From Gammaproteobacteria bacterium (lineage in GTDB: Bacteria > Pseudomonadota > Gammaproteobacteria > Chromatiales > Chromatiaceae): DNA of 37,610 bases. Below the pieces are notes generated by a model. The model was given only the letters and a program-made list of their open reading frames with translations. It was not told where the DNA came from and ran no database searches. Of this stretch, positions 1-9,218 are shown piece by piece. A program made the translations under genes and the position numbers. The DNA lies in NCBI GenBank assembly GCA_021773975.1, contig JAJFJN010000091.1:1-37610 (forward strand). The letters are read 5' to 3'. Every line of letters begins with the position of its first letter. Positions within the stretch are counted from its first letter, which is position 1.

Positions 1-31
1 TACAGCGCCTAAATTATCGCGCTGAAAACCC

Positions 32-683
32 GTGCGACAATGGGGTCATGCAAAGTCATTCCGGTGCGGGCCATTGAAGATTGAAGACATTGACGTTGAT
101 TCAGCCATCAACTCCGTCAAGGCGCTTCTTGAGAAAGAGCGTGATCTGTCGCCGGCACTTAAATCAGCACTGGAGGTGTTGCTCATTCTGGTGTCACTGC
201 TGCTCAATCGCATCACCCTCAATAGCAAAAACAGTAGCAAGCCACCGTCTACCGATCCGAACCGAAAGAAGTTCAGTAAAAAGGGAAAAAGCGATAAGAA
301 GCCGAGAGGGCAGAAGGGGCATAATGGGACCACACTTGTGCAGGCGGATGATCCCGACGAAGTGACTGAGTTAACGATCGATCACCGCACCTTGCCGAAG
401 GGAAGGAAAGCGAGGTAGGCTCAAACGATCAAAGGCCAGAAACCTGCTGGAGAGATTGCGAGACTTCGAGCAAGATGTCCTGCGCTTTATCGATTTGGAG
501 AATGTTCCCTTTACCAACAACCAGGGTGAGAATGATCTGCGCATGGCTAAAGTACAGCAGAAGATCTCTGGTTGCTTCCGGTCCATGGAAGGGGCGAAGA
601 TCTTTTGTCGGGTTCGCAGTTACCTATCAACATGCCGTAAGCAGGGATTGACTGCGACCCACGCTTTGACGCTGCTATTTTAA
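32..683 (+). pseudogene. IS66-family transposase, internally deleted remnant
   Basis: Two pieces of one IS66-type DDE transposase are joined by a deletion. The N-terminal piece (GTG at 32, frame ending at 418) has the IS66 leader helix followed by NSKNSSKPPSTDPN and a basic KKPRGQKGHNG stretch, ending at TIDHRTLPKG. The C-terminal piece is in another frame; it reads back without a stop to about 402 (GRLKRSKARNLLERL) and continues to the stop at 681-683 with the typical VPFTNNQGENDLRMAKVQQK, SGCFRS and SYLSTCRKQG motifs. The middle of the protein, including most of the catalytic region, is missing, so about 480 residues have shrunk to about 220. The breakpoint lies near 398-404 in a purine-rich run. 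The element cannot encode an active enzyme. I could not identify terminal inverted repeats. Confidence 0.88.
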
Positions 684-722
684 GGGAAAAATCCAGATTT
701 TATGGAAAAGGGTGAAGCTTGA

Positions 723-990
723 TGCGTGTCGTCATGGCAGAATGGGCTGAATAGTTACGGAAAATTTACAACTGGTGATTATGAAGAGATCATGAATAAG
801 GCAAGTAGCCTTAGCCTAGTGTCTAATGCTATTTTATATTGGAATACATCGAACATCGAGGATTAGTAGCATTGTGGAAAGCTTAAGAGCGCAGGGTGAA
901 GCGGTTGACGACAAAACCCTATCTCATATCTCTCTATTACCTTACAAGCATGTTCTACCGAACGGTACGTATTTTATAGAGGAAAAATGA
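723..990 (+). pseudogene. Tn3-family transposase, C-terminal fragment with frameshift
   Basis: Translation from about 723 gives an NGLNSYGKFTTGDYEEIMNK segment followed by ASSLSLVSNAILYWNTSNIE, which matches the conserved end of Tn3-type DDE transposases (compare the RASGLNLVxxAIxLWNT block). At about 861 the frame meets two stop codons. One frame over, it resumes as ISSIVESLRAQGEAVDDKTL and HISLLPYKHVLPNG, stopping at 988-990. A single-base loss at the junction explains the shift. Only the last roughly 90 codons survive, directly after the IS66 remnant, so this is a small graveyard of transposon debris. The family call rests on motif memory, not on a database comparison. Confidence 0.78.
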
Positions 991-1022
991 GGTGATAATT
1001 CAACTTGGATTTACGGTTCTAG

Positions 1023-2036
1023 TTAGAGACCAAGTAACGAAACCGTAAGTTTCTGTTCAAATGCACCCGCTAGTCCATTTAATGCACCACCGCAACTACT
1101 TCCCTGCCCCGCCGTGCAACCATAACAGTGCTCTGCCACTTTAATAGTGGCTCCATTCAAATCCTCTGCAACTAAATCACTGATATGAGTGCGAGCTTGC
1201 CCTGCCTGTACCAGCGGCATATTCAGCATCTGATTAAAATCACAATCAAATAGATAGCCCTGCCAATCCACACTTATTTGATTAAGACACATTAAATTGA
1301 TCAAATTATTTTGATCAAAAGCACCACGTAGCAGATCCAAATACTGATCAAACTTACCTTGTGACTGCAACAAACTTCCAAAGCGTAAAATAGGCATATT
1401 TGTCAATGTGTATAATCGATTAAACCGGATACCAAACCTTTCTAATAACTCAATTTTATAATCAGCCTCCAAACCCGCCTGCGGTGGTGGAAGGTCTGCC
1501 CCAGAGGGGTTGTACACCAAATTTAACTCCAGGCCACTTGATGGGTCACCATATCCCAAAGCATTAAGTGTTTTTAACCCGCGAATACTGGAATCATAAG
1601 CCCCCTTTCCCCGCTGGCCATCTACATTCTCTTCAAGATAACAGGGTAAAGATGCAACCACCTCAACCTGATTGTTTGCCATAAACTCTGCTAAATAGGA
1701 CTGATCTGGTTCCTCTAAAACCGTCAGATTACAGCGGTCGATCACTCTAACCCCTAACCTTCTTGCCTCTTCCACCAGAAAACGAAAGTGTGGATTTAAC
1801 TCCGGTGCTCCACCCGTCAAATCAAGTGTGGAAATTGTTGATTTAGCTATAAATTCAATTACTTGCTCAACCGTGCTCCTATCCATCGATTCAGTTCGAT
1901 TAGGGCCAGCATCTACATGACAATGCTGGCAGCTCAGGTTGCAACGATATCCCAAATTAACCTGGATCATCTCCAACTGATTGCGCCTAAGTGCCGGAAA
2001 ATGTGAAGGAAAAAGCAAATGAGAGGAATCAAGCAT
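1023..2036 (-). CDS. arsS: ArsS-like radical SAM protein (DUF3641 type)
   Basis: Radical SAM enzyme of the family annotated as arsenosugar biosynthesis protein ArsS. In that family a 5'-deoxyadenosyl group is thought to be added to a methylated arsenical. The SAM [4Fe-4S] motif is C32-x3-C36-x2-C39 in NLGYRCNLSCQHCHVDAGP. A GGAPEL motif typical of radical SAM barrels follows, and LFDCDFNQML plus a C-terminal C304-x2-C307...C315 (CYGCTAGQGSSCGG) fit the DUF3641 extension, possibly an auxiliary cluster. The length of 337 residues is normal for the family. ATG start at 2036 without a strong ribosome site. No arsM methyltransferase or ars resistance gene is in the window, so the arsenic role rests on family membership alone. 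Confidence 0.8.
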   Translation of the reverse strand: MLDSSHLLFPSHFPALRRNQLEMIQVNLGYRCNLSCQHCHVDAGPNRTESMDRSTVEQVIEFIAKSTISTLDLTGGAPELNPHFRFLVEEARRLGVRVIDRCNLTVLEEPDQSYLAEFMANNQVEVVASLPCYLEENVDGQRGKGAYDSSIRGLKTLNALGYGDPSSGLELNLVYNPSGADLPPPQAGLEADYKIELLERFGIRFNRLYTLTNMPILRFGSLLQSQGKFDQYLDLLRGAFDQNNLINLMCLNQISVDWQGYLFDCDFNQMLNMPLVQAGQARTHISDLVAEDLNGATIKVAEHCYGCTAGQGSSCGGALNGLAGAFEQKLTVSLLGL

Positions 2037-2408
2037 AATATGAAAAAATCTTAACCGAAAAAAGACGCATGTTAGACATCAAACAAGCCTATCGCAAGCA
2101 CTGCTACTAAGCCACGTTAGCAGTATGATCTAATATCACCATACTTCTAATAACAGCAATGTCTATTGATTTTTCATTGCACTTCAAGATAAAAAATCAA
2201 AGGCCACTAAGCCTAAAATTCTTTGGAGGCACTATGAGTTTATTTTAGAATGATCTCTCCACTAATAGCCAACCCAAGTCTCGCACCAGACAACAAAAAG
2301 AATAGCAGATGGAACTGAATATCATACCTACCATCCACTATTCTTCTGTCGTATCTATTTACCTCCTCTCAACATAAGCAGAAAAAGAGGCGGTATTTAT
2401 TATCCAAC
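2037..2408. other. AT-rich intergenic stretch, no recognised feature
   Basis: This 372-base gap separates the macro-domain gene from the ArsS-like gene, both on the minus strand. I see no tRNA, no long inverted repeat and no terminator with a T-run. A good Shine-Dalgarno-like GGAGG near 2224 on the plus strand precedes only a four-codon reading frame, so it is not called as a gene. Confidence 0.5.
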
Positions 2409-2900
2409 CTAAATATCAGGCTCCTTTGCCTGCTTTCCTGCTTGATATGTGGAATATAGATAGATATCCAGATTTAATTCACCCAGCTGATTTTTAATCA
2501 ATGGCAACACCTCACCCCACTCTAGTCCTCCCACTCCTGTAGCAAGTGCCGGCAGGGCAACTGAAGAAAACCCCTCTTTTTGAATGATTTTCTTCAACGC
2601 ACGTAAAGCATGATTTACATTACTGACACTGGCCTTTTCCGGCCTGGCGCCATGTCCATAGCCACCTTCTTGGGTCAGGAGGTTAATAATACGAACACCA
2701 TCCACACCTCCCCACAGCCATGCCTCACCTGGCTTTGGATGCTGCTGATGACACCAATGGTGGAAATCCTTGTGCAGTGCTGGAAAGTTTTCATGTAGCG
2801 ATTTAGCCAACCCTTGATCCATAGGATCATTTGCTGCTACCCCGTGGGCAATAACTTGAGCTTTACTGAGAAGAATATCTCCTACAACTTCATAAATCAT
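2409..2900 (-). CDS. Macro-domain (ADP-ribose-binding) protein
   Basis: A single macro domain fills the 163 residues. Recognisable are the N-terminal VVGDILL strand (residues 5-11), the HGVAANDPMDQGLA segment (19-32) that contacts the distal ribose, NLLTQEGGYGHGARP (73-87), and the phosphate loop PALATGVGGLEWGEV (117-131). Such proteins bind or hydrolyse ADP-ribose derivatives, including ADP-ribosylated macromolecules. The overall pattern is closer to small TARG1/DarG-like macro proteins than to the YmdB type, but I cannot fix the subfamily. No DarT toxin gene lies next to it, which argues against an intact DarTG toxin-antitoxin pair. The ATG at 2900 has an AGGAG ribosome site eight bases upstream. 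Likely cytoplasmic. Confidence 0.85.
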   Translation of the reverse strand: MIYEVVGDILLSKAQVIAHGVAANDPMDQGLAKSLHENFPALHKDFHHWCHQQHPKPGEAWLWGGVDGVRIINLLTQEGGYGHGARPEKASVSNVNHALRALKKIIQKEGFSSVALPALATGVGGLEWGEVLPLIKNQLGELNLDIYLYSTYQAGKQAKEPDI

Positions 2901-3192
2901 GCAATGTTCTCCTGATAGATGTTTTTATCACTGCATCTATTTTTATTAGAAATGAAAAATCATCCAATCCAATCAAAATGACTTGCGATAACCTTAAAAA
3001 TACCACTCTTCAGCCTCTAAATGTGGCTGTATTATAAAACATGAACTAAACAGCTAGCCCATATTTAAAGTGTAGTTTATAGGTTGTTTTACAGAGCGGC
3101 AGTGGGGAGCGTAGGAAAGACTTTTTACTTATATCTTATAAATTTTTTGTTAATTAAATAGCAATCAGAAACTGGGGGAGATCCCACCCATT

Positions 3193-4605
3193 TTAAATAT
3201 GGATAGCTCTCCCATCTACATCCATAGCAGCCTCTTTTAATGACTCAGCCATACTCGGATGGGCATGACAGGTGCGAGCAATGTCTTCAGCTGATGCACC
3301 TACCTCAATGGCAATCACTGCTTCAGCTATCAGGTCACCCGCATGTGGCCCAACTATATGTACGCCCAACACTCGATCGCTTACAGCATCAGCTAATATC
3401 TTTACAAACCCTTCTGTATCACCATTACAGCGCGCACGGGCATTGGCACTAAAAGGAAACTTTCCAACATTATAGGCAATGCCATCTTGTTTAAGGCTAT
3501 CTTCAGTGCGGCCTACACTGGCTACTTCAGGCCAGGTATAAACAATGCCTGGAATAGCTGCATAATTCACATGGTTAGGTTTACCTGCTAAATACTCTGC
3601 CAAGGCAACACCTTCCTCTTCTGCTTTATGGGCGAGCATGGCACCACCAATAACATCACCTACAGCATAGATTCCATCAACATTGGTTTTAAAACGCTCA
3701 TCTACATCGATAAAGCCCCGCTTATCCAATGCCACGCCAACCTGTTGTAAGCCCAATCCTGAGGTATAAGGCCGACGGCCAACCGCTACCAATACAATGT
3801 CTGCCTGTAGGGTTTCGACTGCACCCGTGTTAACTGATTCTAAGTTGAGCTGAACACCATCAGCACTGGTAACAGCCGCTGTTACCTTGGTTGAAAGTTT
3901 AAGTTTCATCTTCTGTTTTTTCATACTGCGCTGCATCTGTTTACGGACATCTTGATCCATGCCGGGCAGCAGGGTATCCATAAACTCTACAACGGTGACA
4001 TCTGCACCCAAACGCCGCCACACTGAGCCAAGTTCCAAACCAATAACACCACCACCAATAACAACCAGACTGCCTGGCACCTGTTCAAGGCTGAGTGCGC
4101 CTGTGCTGGAAACAATACGCTCCTCATCAATTTCAATGCCCGGCAGTGGTGCCACTTCAGAACCTGTGGCAATCAACACATTCGAGGTACAGAGTAGCTG
4201 TTCATCACTGCCATCTAATGGCATGACCTTCACCTGATTGGCGGCAACCAGTTCGCCTGCCCCTTTGAAATAGGTGACGTTGTTTTTTTTGAAGAGAAAT
4301 TCGATACCTTTGGTGAGATCCATCACCACCTTGTTTTTACGTGCCATCATGGTGGCTGTATCCATTTCCAGTGAACCTGTTTGGATACCGTGAGAGGCAA
4401 ATTCTTTGGCTGCATGTTCATAGTGGTGTGAAGATTGTAAAAGTGCTTTGGATGGAATGCAGCCAACATTCAGGCAGGTGCCGCCCGGCACGCCACGTTT
4501 ATCCACACAGGCGACCTTCATCCCCAACTGGGCAGCCCGAATGGCAGCTACATAACCGCCTGGCCCGCCACCGATTATGATCAGGTCGAATCTGTTTTCA
4601 CTCAT
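3193..4605 (-). CDS. lpdA: Dihydrolipoyl dehydrogenase (E3)
   Basis: Flavoprotein E3 of the 2-oxoglutarate dehydrogenase complex; it reoxidises dihydrolipoyl groups and reduces NAD+. The FAD motif GGGPGG (12-17), the redox disulfide in GGTCLNVGCIPSKALL (C44 and C49), the NAD motif VVIGGGVIGLELGSV, the second FAD motif YAVGDVIGGAMLAHKA, and the C-terminal HAHPSMAE with the catalytic pair H449/E454 are all present. At 470 residues it is full length. It is the last gene of sucA-sucB-lpdA, 56 bases after sucB. With no separate pyruvate dehydrogenase E3 in view, it may also serve other lipoyl complexes. ATG start. No convincing terminator follows; a weak hairpin at 3173-3190 lacks a T-run. Confidence 0.96.
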   Translation of the reverse strand: MSENRFDLIIIGGGPGGYVAAIRAAQLGMKVACVDKRGVPGGTCLNVGCIPSKALLQSSHHYEHAAKEFASHGIQTGSLEMDTATMMARKNKVVMDLTKGIEFLFKKNNVTYFKGAGELVAANQVKVMPLDGSDEQLLCTSNVLIATGSEVAPLPGIEIDEERIVSSTGALSLEQVPGSLVVIGGGVIGLELGSVWRRLGADVTVVEFMDTLLPGMDQDVRKQMQRSMKKQKMKLKLSTKVTAAVTSADGVQLNLESVNTGAVETLQADIVLVAVGRRPYTSGLGLQQVGVALDKRGFIDVDERFKTNVDGIYAVGDVIGGAMLAHKAEEEGVALAEYLAGKPNHVNYAAIPGIVYTWPEVASVGRTEDSLKQDGIAYNVGKFPFSANARARCNGDTEGFVKILADAVSDRVLGVHIVGPHAGDLIAEAVIAIEVGASAEDIARTCHAHPSMAESLKEAAMDVDGRAIHI

Positions 4606-4661
4606 TTTTTAGTTCTCTAAATTTTGATAGTCCGTAATACAGCGTGGCTTTATAAACCAGA

Positions 4662-5867
4662 TCAGGCTTCCAGCAACATGCGTTGAGGATCCTCAATACA
4701 CTCTTTTATGCGCACCAAAAACCCCACTGCTTCACGCCCATCGACAACACGATGATCATAGGAGAGGGCCAGGTACATCATCGGCCGAGCCTGAATAGTG
4801 CCATCAGCCATTACCATGGCGCGCTGGGTAATGTTATGCATACCCAGGATACCAGACTGGGGACTATTAAGGATGGGGGTCGACATCATTGAGCCATAAA
4901 TGCCGCCATTGGTGATCGTGAAGGTGCCGCCTTGCAACTCATCTAAAGTCAGTTGTCCTGATTTGGCTTTGTCAGCCAACTCACGAATCTTGCTCTCTAT
5001 CTCTGCAAAGTTGAGATGCTCTACACCGCACACTACCGGCACCACCAGCCCCTGACCAGAGCCTACCGCCACGCCGATATCGTAGTGATTTTTATAGACA
5101 ATCTCATTGCCATCAATTTGGGCATTGATCGCAGGAAACTCCTGCAAGGCAATCACGCAAGCCTTGGCAAAGAGCGACATGAAGCCAATACGCACACCGT
5201 ATTTTTTCTCAAAGACATCCTTATAGCGGTTGCGCATCTCCATGCAGGCCGTCATATCCACTTCATTGAAAGTTGTCAGCATGGCCGCTGTATTTTGTGC
5301 CTCTTTCAGGCGCTCGGCCATTCGCTGGCGCAGGCGCGTCATACGCACACGCTCTTCACGGGGGGCAGCAACTGCAGAGGATTCAACCGGGGCTGGAGAT
5401 GCAGCAGGTACAGGGCTACTCACTGCTGCCGCACGCACAGGTGTCGGTTCTTTCTTAGCGGATTCAAGATAAGCCAGCACATCACCTTTAGTAAGCCGCC
5501 CATTTTTATCTGCTATTGGAATAACGGCTGGGTCAAGCTTAAACTCTTCAACCAGTCGACGAACAGCAGGCATTAACACCTCCTCTGCTGCTGACGAAAC
5601 ACTATCAACTATTGCAGCACCTGCTGTAGCACCTTCAGCAATCATCCCCAGTACCGCACCTATTGCTATATCTTCACCCTCTTCAACAAGAATGCTTTTA
5701 AGTACACCAGTAGCAGGCGCATTAACTTCAACCGTTACTTTATCTGTCTCTAACTCCAGCAATGGCTCATCTTGCACGACAGTTTCACCAGCAGATTTTA
5801 ACCACTTCAAAACTGTCGCTTCAGTTATTGACTCACCAATGGTGGGTACAGTTATCTCTATCTCCAT
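4662..5867 (-). CDS. sucB: Dihydrolipoyllysine succinyltransferase (E2 of oxoglutarate dehydrogenase)
   Basis: E2 core of the 2-oxoglutarate dehydrogenase complex; it moves the succinyl group from E1-bound thiamine diphosphate to CoA. One N-terminal lipoyl domain (about 1-77) carries the lipoylated K43 in [18 protein letters not shown] flexible Ala-rich linker leads to the E3-binding domain (about 96-134, [15 protein letters not shown] and GRLTKGDVL). A second Pro/Ala linker leads to the catalytic domain with the SYDHRVVDG signature (H372, D376). At 401 residues it is typical of SucB. It starts 18 bases after the sucA stop, with GGGGA upstream of the ATG. The single lipoyl domain and SucB-like catalytic region argue against pyruvate dehydrogenase E2. 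Confidence 0.96.
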   Translation of the reverse strand: MEIEITVPTIGESITEATVLKWLKSAGETVVQDEPLLELETDKVTVEVNAPATGVLKSILVEEGEDIAIGAVLGMIAEGATAGAAIVDSVSSAAEEVLMPAVRRLVEEFKLDPAVIPIADKNGRLTKGDVLAYLESAKKEPTPVRAAAVSSPVPAASPAPVESSAVAAPREERVRMTRLRQRMAERLKEAQNTAAMLTTFNEVDMTACMEMRNRYKDVFEKKYGVRIGFMSLFAKACVIALQEFPAINAQIDGNEIVYKNHYDIGVAVGSGQGLVVPVVCGVEHLNFAEIESKIRELADKAKSGQLTLDELQGGTFTITNGGIYGSMMSTPILNSPQSGILGMHNITQRAMVMADGTIQARPMMYLALSYDHRVVDGREAVGFLVRIKECIEDPQRMLLEA

Positions 5868-5885
5868 GATTTCCCCGAAAATATT

Positions 5886-8813
5886 TTATTCAGAAGGTTG
5901 AGCTAATTTAGCAAGTGGTGTAGCTCGACGAAAGGGCTGCTGCAGATCTACCAGTGACCAACTCAATGATTGCTCAACCAACAGCTTTTGTTCTTCAAGA
6001 TGTTTAGCCATAGAACCACTGGCAGTTGAGGCCGTAGCCTTACGTCCAACAAAGATGGGGCGATTATTAGCACAGTTAAGCGCATCCAATATAAATTGCA
6101 GGCGCGGCATAACAAATAACCAAGCCCCCATATTGGCAGGCTCTTCCTGACACCAGATCAGCTCTGCATTACTATAGCGTTTAACCACATCAACCAGGCT
6201 ATCTCTTGGCCAGGGATAGAGCTGCTCTACTCGAACAATAGCCACATCATCGATACCTTGCTCTTGGCGTGCTTGCAGCAGATCGTAATAGACCTTGCCC
6301 GTACAGAGTACGACACGTTTGACCTTATCATCCGCTACCAGAAACTCACTCTCTCCTATCACCCGATGAAAAGCCGAGTCTGGCCCCATTTCAGCCAGCA
6401 TGCTCACACACCGTTTGTGTCGTAGCAGTGACTTTGGTGCCATCATAATCAATGGTTTTCTGAAATTACGATGCACCTGTCGCCGCAAAGCATGAAAATA
6501 GTTGGCCGGTGTTGAGAGGTTGACCACCTGGATATTATCTTCCGCACAGAGTTGAAGATAACGTTCCAGTCTGGCTGATGAGTGCTCTGGCCCCTGCCCC
6601 TCATAACCGTGTGGCAGCAGCATAACCAACCCGGACATCCGCAGCCATTTTGATTCACCCGAGCAGATGAATTGATCAATAATCACCTGTGCACCATTGG
6701 CAAAATCACCAAACTGCGCTTCCCAGATTACCAGGGCATTGGGTTCAGAGAGGGTATAACCATATTCAAAGCCCAGCACCGCTGCTTCTGAAAGCGGGCT
6801 ATCAATCACTTCATAATTAGCCTGCTGATCAGCAAGATGGTTTAGTGGGAGATAACGCTGTTCATTCTCTTGATCTACCAATACCGAGTGACGATGTGAA
6901 AAGGTGCCACGGCCTGAATCCTGACCTGATAAGCGAATGGGAATCTGTTCACAAAGCAAACTCCCAAAGGCCAGTGCCTCAGCTGTTGCCCAGTCAAAAC
7001 CTTCGCCTGTTTCAAACATCTTTTGCTTGTTTTTAAACAGGCGGAGAATCTTACGATGTAACACTACACCTTCAGGCTGACGAATCAGTGCAGCACCAAT
7101 CTGTTTCAACTGATCTACTGACACTGCCGTAGCTTCATTGTGAAACTCTTCCTCCTCCTGAAGTACACTTAACCCCTCCCATTTACCCTCCAACCAATCA
7201 GCTTTATCGAGCTGATATTCATCAGCTGCTGCAAAATCCTGCTCTAATCGTGCCTTAAAATCAGCCACCATCTGATCCGTCTGTCTTTTGATTAGCGTCC
7301 CTCCACTGATCAGCTGTTCAGCATAGATTTGGCTGGTGGTTTTATGCTTATCAATTGCACGATACATAAGCGGCTGGGTAAAAGAAGGTTCATCACTTTC
7401 ATTATGTCCATAGCGTCGATAGCAGAACATATCGATCACCACATCATGCTTAAACTCCTGTCTAAATTCAGTTGCAATCCTGGCAACATGCACCACAGAT
7501 TCAGGATCATCACCATTGACGTGAAAGATAGGCGTTTGTGTCATCTTTGCTACATCAGAAGGATAAGGCGAAGAGCGTGAATAGGTTGGACTGGTGGTAA
7601 AACCAATCTGGTTATTGACGATAAAGTGGATGGTTCCACCGGTCAGATACCCCTTTAACTGGGCAAGATCCAATGATTCAGAGACCAATCCCTGCCCCGC
7701 AAAGGCTGCATCACCATGTAATAGCAGCCCCATTGTATGATGCCGTTCAATATCATTATTATGCGTCTGCTTTGCTCGCACCTTACCTAATACAACTGGA
7801 TTGACAGCTTCAAGATGTGAAGGATTAGCCGTGAGTGACAGATGAATCAGGTTGCAATCAAACTCACGATCAGCTGAAGTACCCAGATGGTATTTCACAT
7901 CCCCCGAGCCTTGAGCCTCTTCTGGGTGAGAAGATCGGCCAAGAAATTCGGCAAAGATAGCCTTGTAGGGTTTATGCATCACATTGGCCAACACATTGAG
8001 TCGACCACGGTGCGGCATGCCAATCACAACCTCTTTAACACCTAACTGCCCACCCCGCTTAAGGATCTGCTCCATCGCTGGGATCAAACTCTCACCACCA
8101 TCCAAGCCAAAACGTTTGGTGCCTGTGTGTTTAGTATGCAGAAATTGTTCAAAACCCTCTGCTTCAATCAGGCGTTCTAAAATCGCACTCTTACCCTTCT
8201 CAGTAAATGGTGTTTGGTTATGAATGCCCTCTATACGGCGCTGAATCCATGCCTTCTGATCAGGGTCTTGAATATGCAGAAACTCAACACCCACATTTCC
8301 GCAATAAGTCTCCTGTAAAATCTGAATGATCTCTCGCAAGGTAGCATGCTCCAAACCTAGCACATGATCGATAAAAATAGGCACATCCAGATCAGCATCA
8401 GTAAAGCCGTAGCTCTTGTAATCCAGCTCAGGGTGAATCTCTTTACCGCCCAACCCAAGTGGGTCACAGGTGGCATTCAGATGCCCTCGCGCACGATAGG
8501 CACGTACCAGCATCAATGCTCGAATTGAGTGCAGCGTGGCTTTGCGATTAGGGTATTCAACATCATTTGAAGACAGTGCAGGAGCGCCTGAAACAGCGGG
8601 TTCAGCATCCGCCTCAACAACACTCGAACAGGAAACTGCCCAACTGGCTCCACATAGATCCTGCAATACAGCAGCCTCATCATCTCCCAGTTGAGAGAAA
8701 AAACGCCCCCAACTGGAGTCAACTGCCTGTGGATTTTTAAGATACCGAGCATAAAGCTCAGCAACAAAGGTAAGGTTTGTCCCATACAGGACTGATTCAA
8801 TATTTTTTTCCAT
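5886..8813 (-). CDS. sucA: 2-oxoglutarate dehydrogenase E1 component
   Basis: Thiamine-diphosphate-dependent E1 that decarboxylates 2-oxoglutarate in the oxidative TCA cycle. The N-terminal helix typical of proteobacterial SucA (YGTNLTFVAELYARYLKNP) is followed by HSIRALMLVRAYRARGHL, the GMPHRGRLNVLANV motif, the thiamine diphosphate motif GDAAFAGQGLVSESLDL with NNQIGFTT, and the transketolase-like C-terminal half. At 975 residues it is slightly longer than the E. coli enzyme. I start it at the ATG at 8813; the frame opens two codons earlier with a TTG at 8819, and neither has a strong ribosome site. First gene of sucA-sucB-lpdA; no sdh or sucCD genes adjoin it. A candidate promoter lies about 80 bases upstream. 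Confidence 0.96.
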   Translation of the reverse strand: MEKNIESVLYGTNLTFVAELYARYLKNPQAVDSSWGRFFSQLGDDEAAVLQDLCGASWAVSCSSVVEADAEPAVSGAPALSSNDVEYPNRKATLHSIRALMLVRAYRARGHLNATCDPLGLGGKEIHPELDYKSYGFTDADLDVPIFIDHVLGLEHATLREIIQILQETYCGNVGVEFLHIQDPDQKAWIQRRIEGIHNQTPFTEKGKSAILERLIEAEGFEQFLHTKHTGTKRFGLDGGESLIPAMEQILKRGGQLGVKEVVIGMPHRGRLNVLANVMHKPYKAIFAEFLGRSSHPEEAQGSGDVKYHLGTSADREFDCNLIHLSLTANPSHLEAVNPVVLGKVRAKQTHNNDIERHHTMGLLLHGDAAFAGQGLVSESLDLAQLKGYLTGGTIHFIVNNQIGFTTSPTYSRSSPYPSDVAKMTQTPIFHVNGDDPESVVHVARIATEFRQEFKHDVVIDMFCYRRYGHNESDEPSFTQPLMYRAIDKHKTTSQIYAEQLISGGTLIKRQTDQMVADFKARLEQDFAAADEYQLDKADWLEGKWEGLSVLQEEEEFHNEATAVSVDQLKQIGAALIRQPEGVVLHRKILRLFKNKQKMFETGEGFDWATAEALAFGSLLCEQIPIRLSGQDSGRGTFSHRHSVLVDQENEQRYLPLNHLADQQANYEVIDSPLSEAAVLGFEYGYTLSEPNALVIWEAQFGDFANGAQVIIDQFICSGESKWLRMSGLVMLLPHGYEGQGPEHSSARLERYLQLCAEDNIQVVNLSTPANYFHALRRQVHRNFRKPLIMMAPKSLLRHKRCVSMLAEMGPDSAFHRVIGESEFLVADDKVKRVVLCTGKVYYDLLQARQEQGIDDVAIVRVEQLYPWPRDSLVDVVKRYSNAELIWCQEEPANMGAWLFVMPRLQFILDALNCANNRPIFVGRKATASTASGSMAKHLEEQKLLVEQSLSWSLVDLQQPFRRATPLAKLAQPSE

Positions 8814-8898
8814 GACCAACTGAATGTTTGATTTATAGACGTTACCCCTCTGTATCTCAATAAGAAGCAGAGCGAATAAAACAGCCTTACATGCAGCC

Positions 8899-8904
8899 AG
8901 TATA
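8899..8904 (-). promoter_or_regulatory. sucA: Candidate -10 element for sucA
   Basis: Read on the minus strand, these bases give TATACT, five of six matches to the sigma-70 -10 consensus, placed so that transcription would start roughly 80 bases before the sucA ATG. The -35 region at the expected distance is T-rich and weak (TTTTAT at a 16-base spacing). A TTGACC lies immediately upstream of the -10, too close to act as its -35. This is a plausible but unproven promoter. Confidence 0.3.
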
Positions 8905-8954
8905 GGTCAATAATAATGGAATAAAAGCATTATTTACAACGGCTCCAGGCTAGA

Positions 8955-9000
8955 AGGCACTCGTAATTTTGGCAAGCAAATCATAGTAGGCACTCAGTGC
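8955..9000. repeat. Short direct repeat and palindrome in the sucA upstream region
   Basis: The octamer AGGCACTC occurs at 8955-8962 and again at 8988-8995, 33 bases apart (about three helical turns). The second copy runs into the palindrome GCACT-C-AGTGC at 8990-9000. The pair lies between divergently transcribed genes, upstream of the candidate sucA -10 element, so an operator role is possible. The rest of the 399-base gap (8820-9218) shows no gene. Confidence 0.35.
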
Positions 9001-9094
9001 AGCGTAGCCTGATAATTTCTCGCCAACCACTCATGGTTTATTGCTATTCGGCAAATGTATTCAACTCACTTGCCTCAGTCATTTACAAAAAAAC

Positions 9095-9123
9095 TTGGGC
9101 TAGAGTAGAATGCCAGATATACA
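9095..9123 (+). promoter_or_regulatory. Candidate sigma-70 promoter for the repeat protein gene
   Basis: TTGGGC (9095-9100) and TATACA (9118-9123) are separated by 17 bases and lie about 95 bases before the ATG at 9219. Each hexamer only partly matches consensus, so this is a weak prediction based on spacing and position. Confidence 0.25.
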
Positions 9124-9218
9124 TCGTTCAATTAATGCGGTAATTCAACACAGTTGGTAGTTCAGTATTGCTGATTTGTGTTTTGTAACTATTTTGAATT
9201 TTAAGGTGCCAGTTAGAA

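Noticed and set aside
2224-2250. GGAGG followed by ATG on the plus strand
   Set aside because: The reading frame ends after four codons and no longer leader peptide or downstream gene uses it.
2409-2900. Antitoxin DarG of a DarTG system
   Set aside because: No DarT-like ADP-ribosyltransferase gene lies on either side and the protein has only the macro domain.
3173-3190. GC-rich hairpin just after lpdA
   Set aside because: The stem has a bulge and no T-run follows on the minus strand, so it is not supported as an intrinsic terminator.
5016-5576. 186-codon plus-strand open frame
   Set aside because: It is entirely antisense to sucB, whose protein has all expected motifs; the frame has no recognisable domain.
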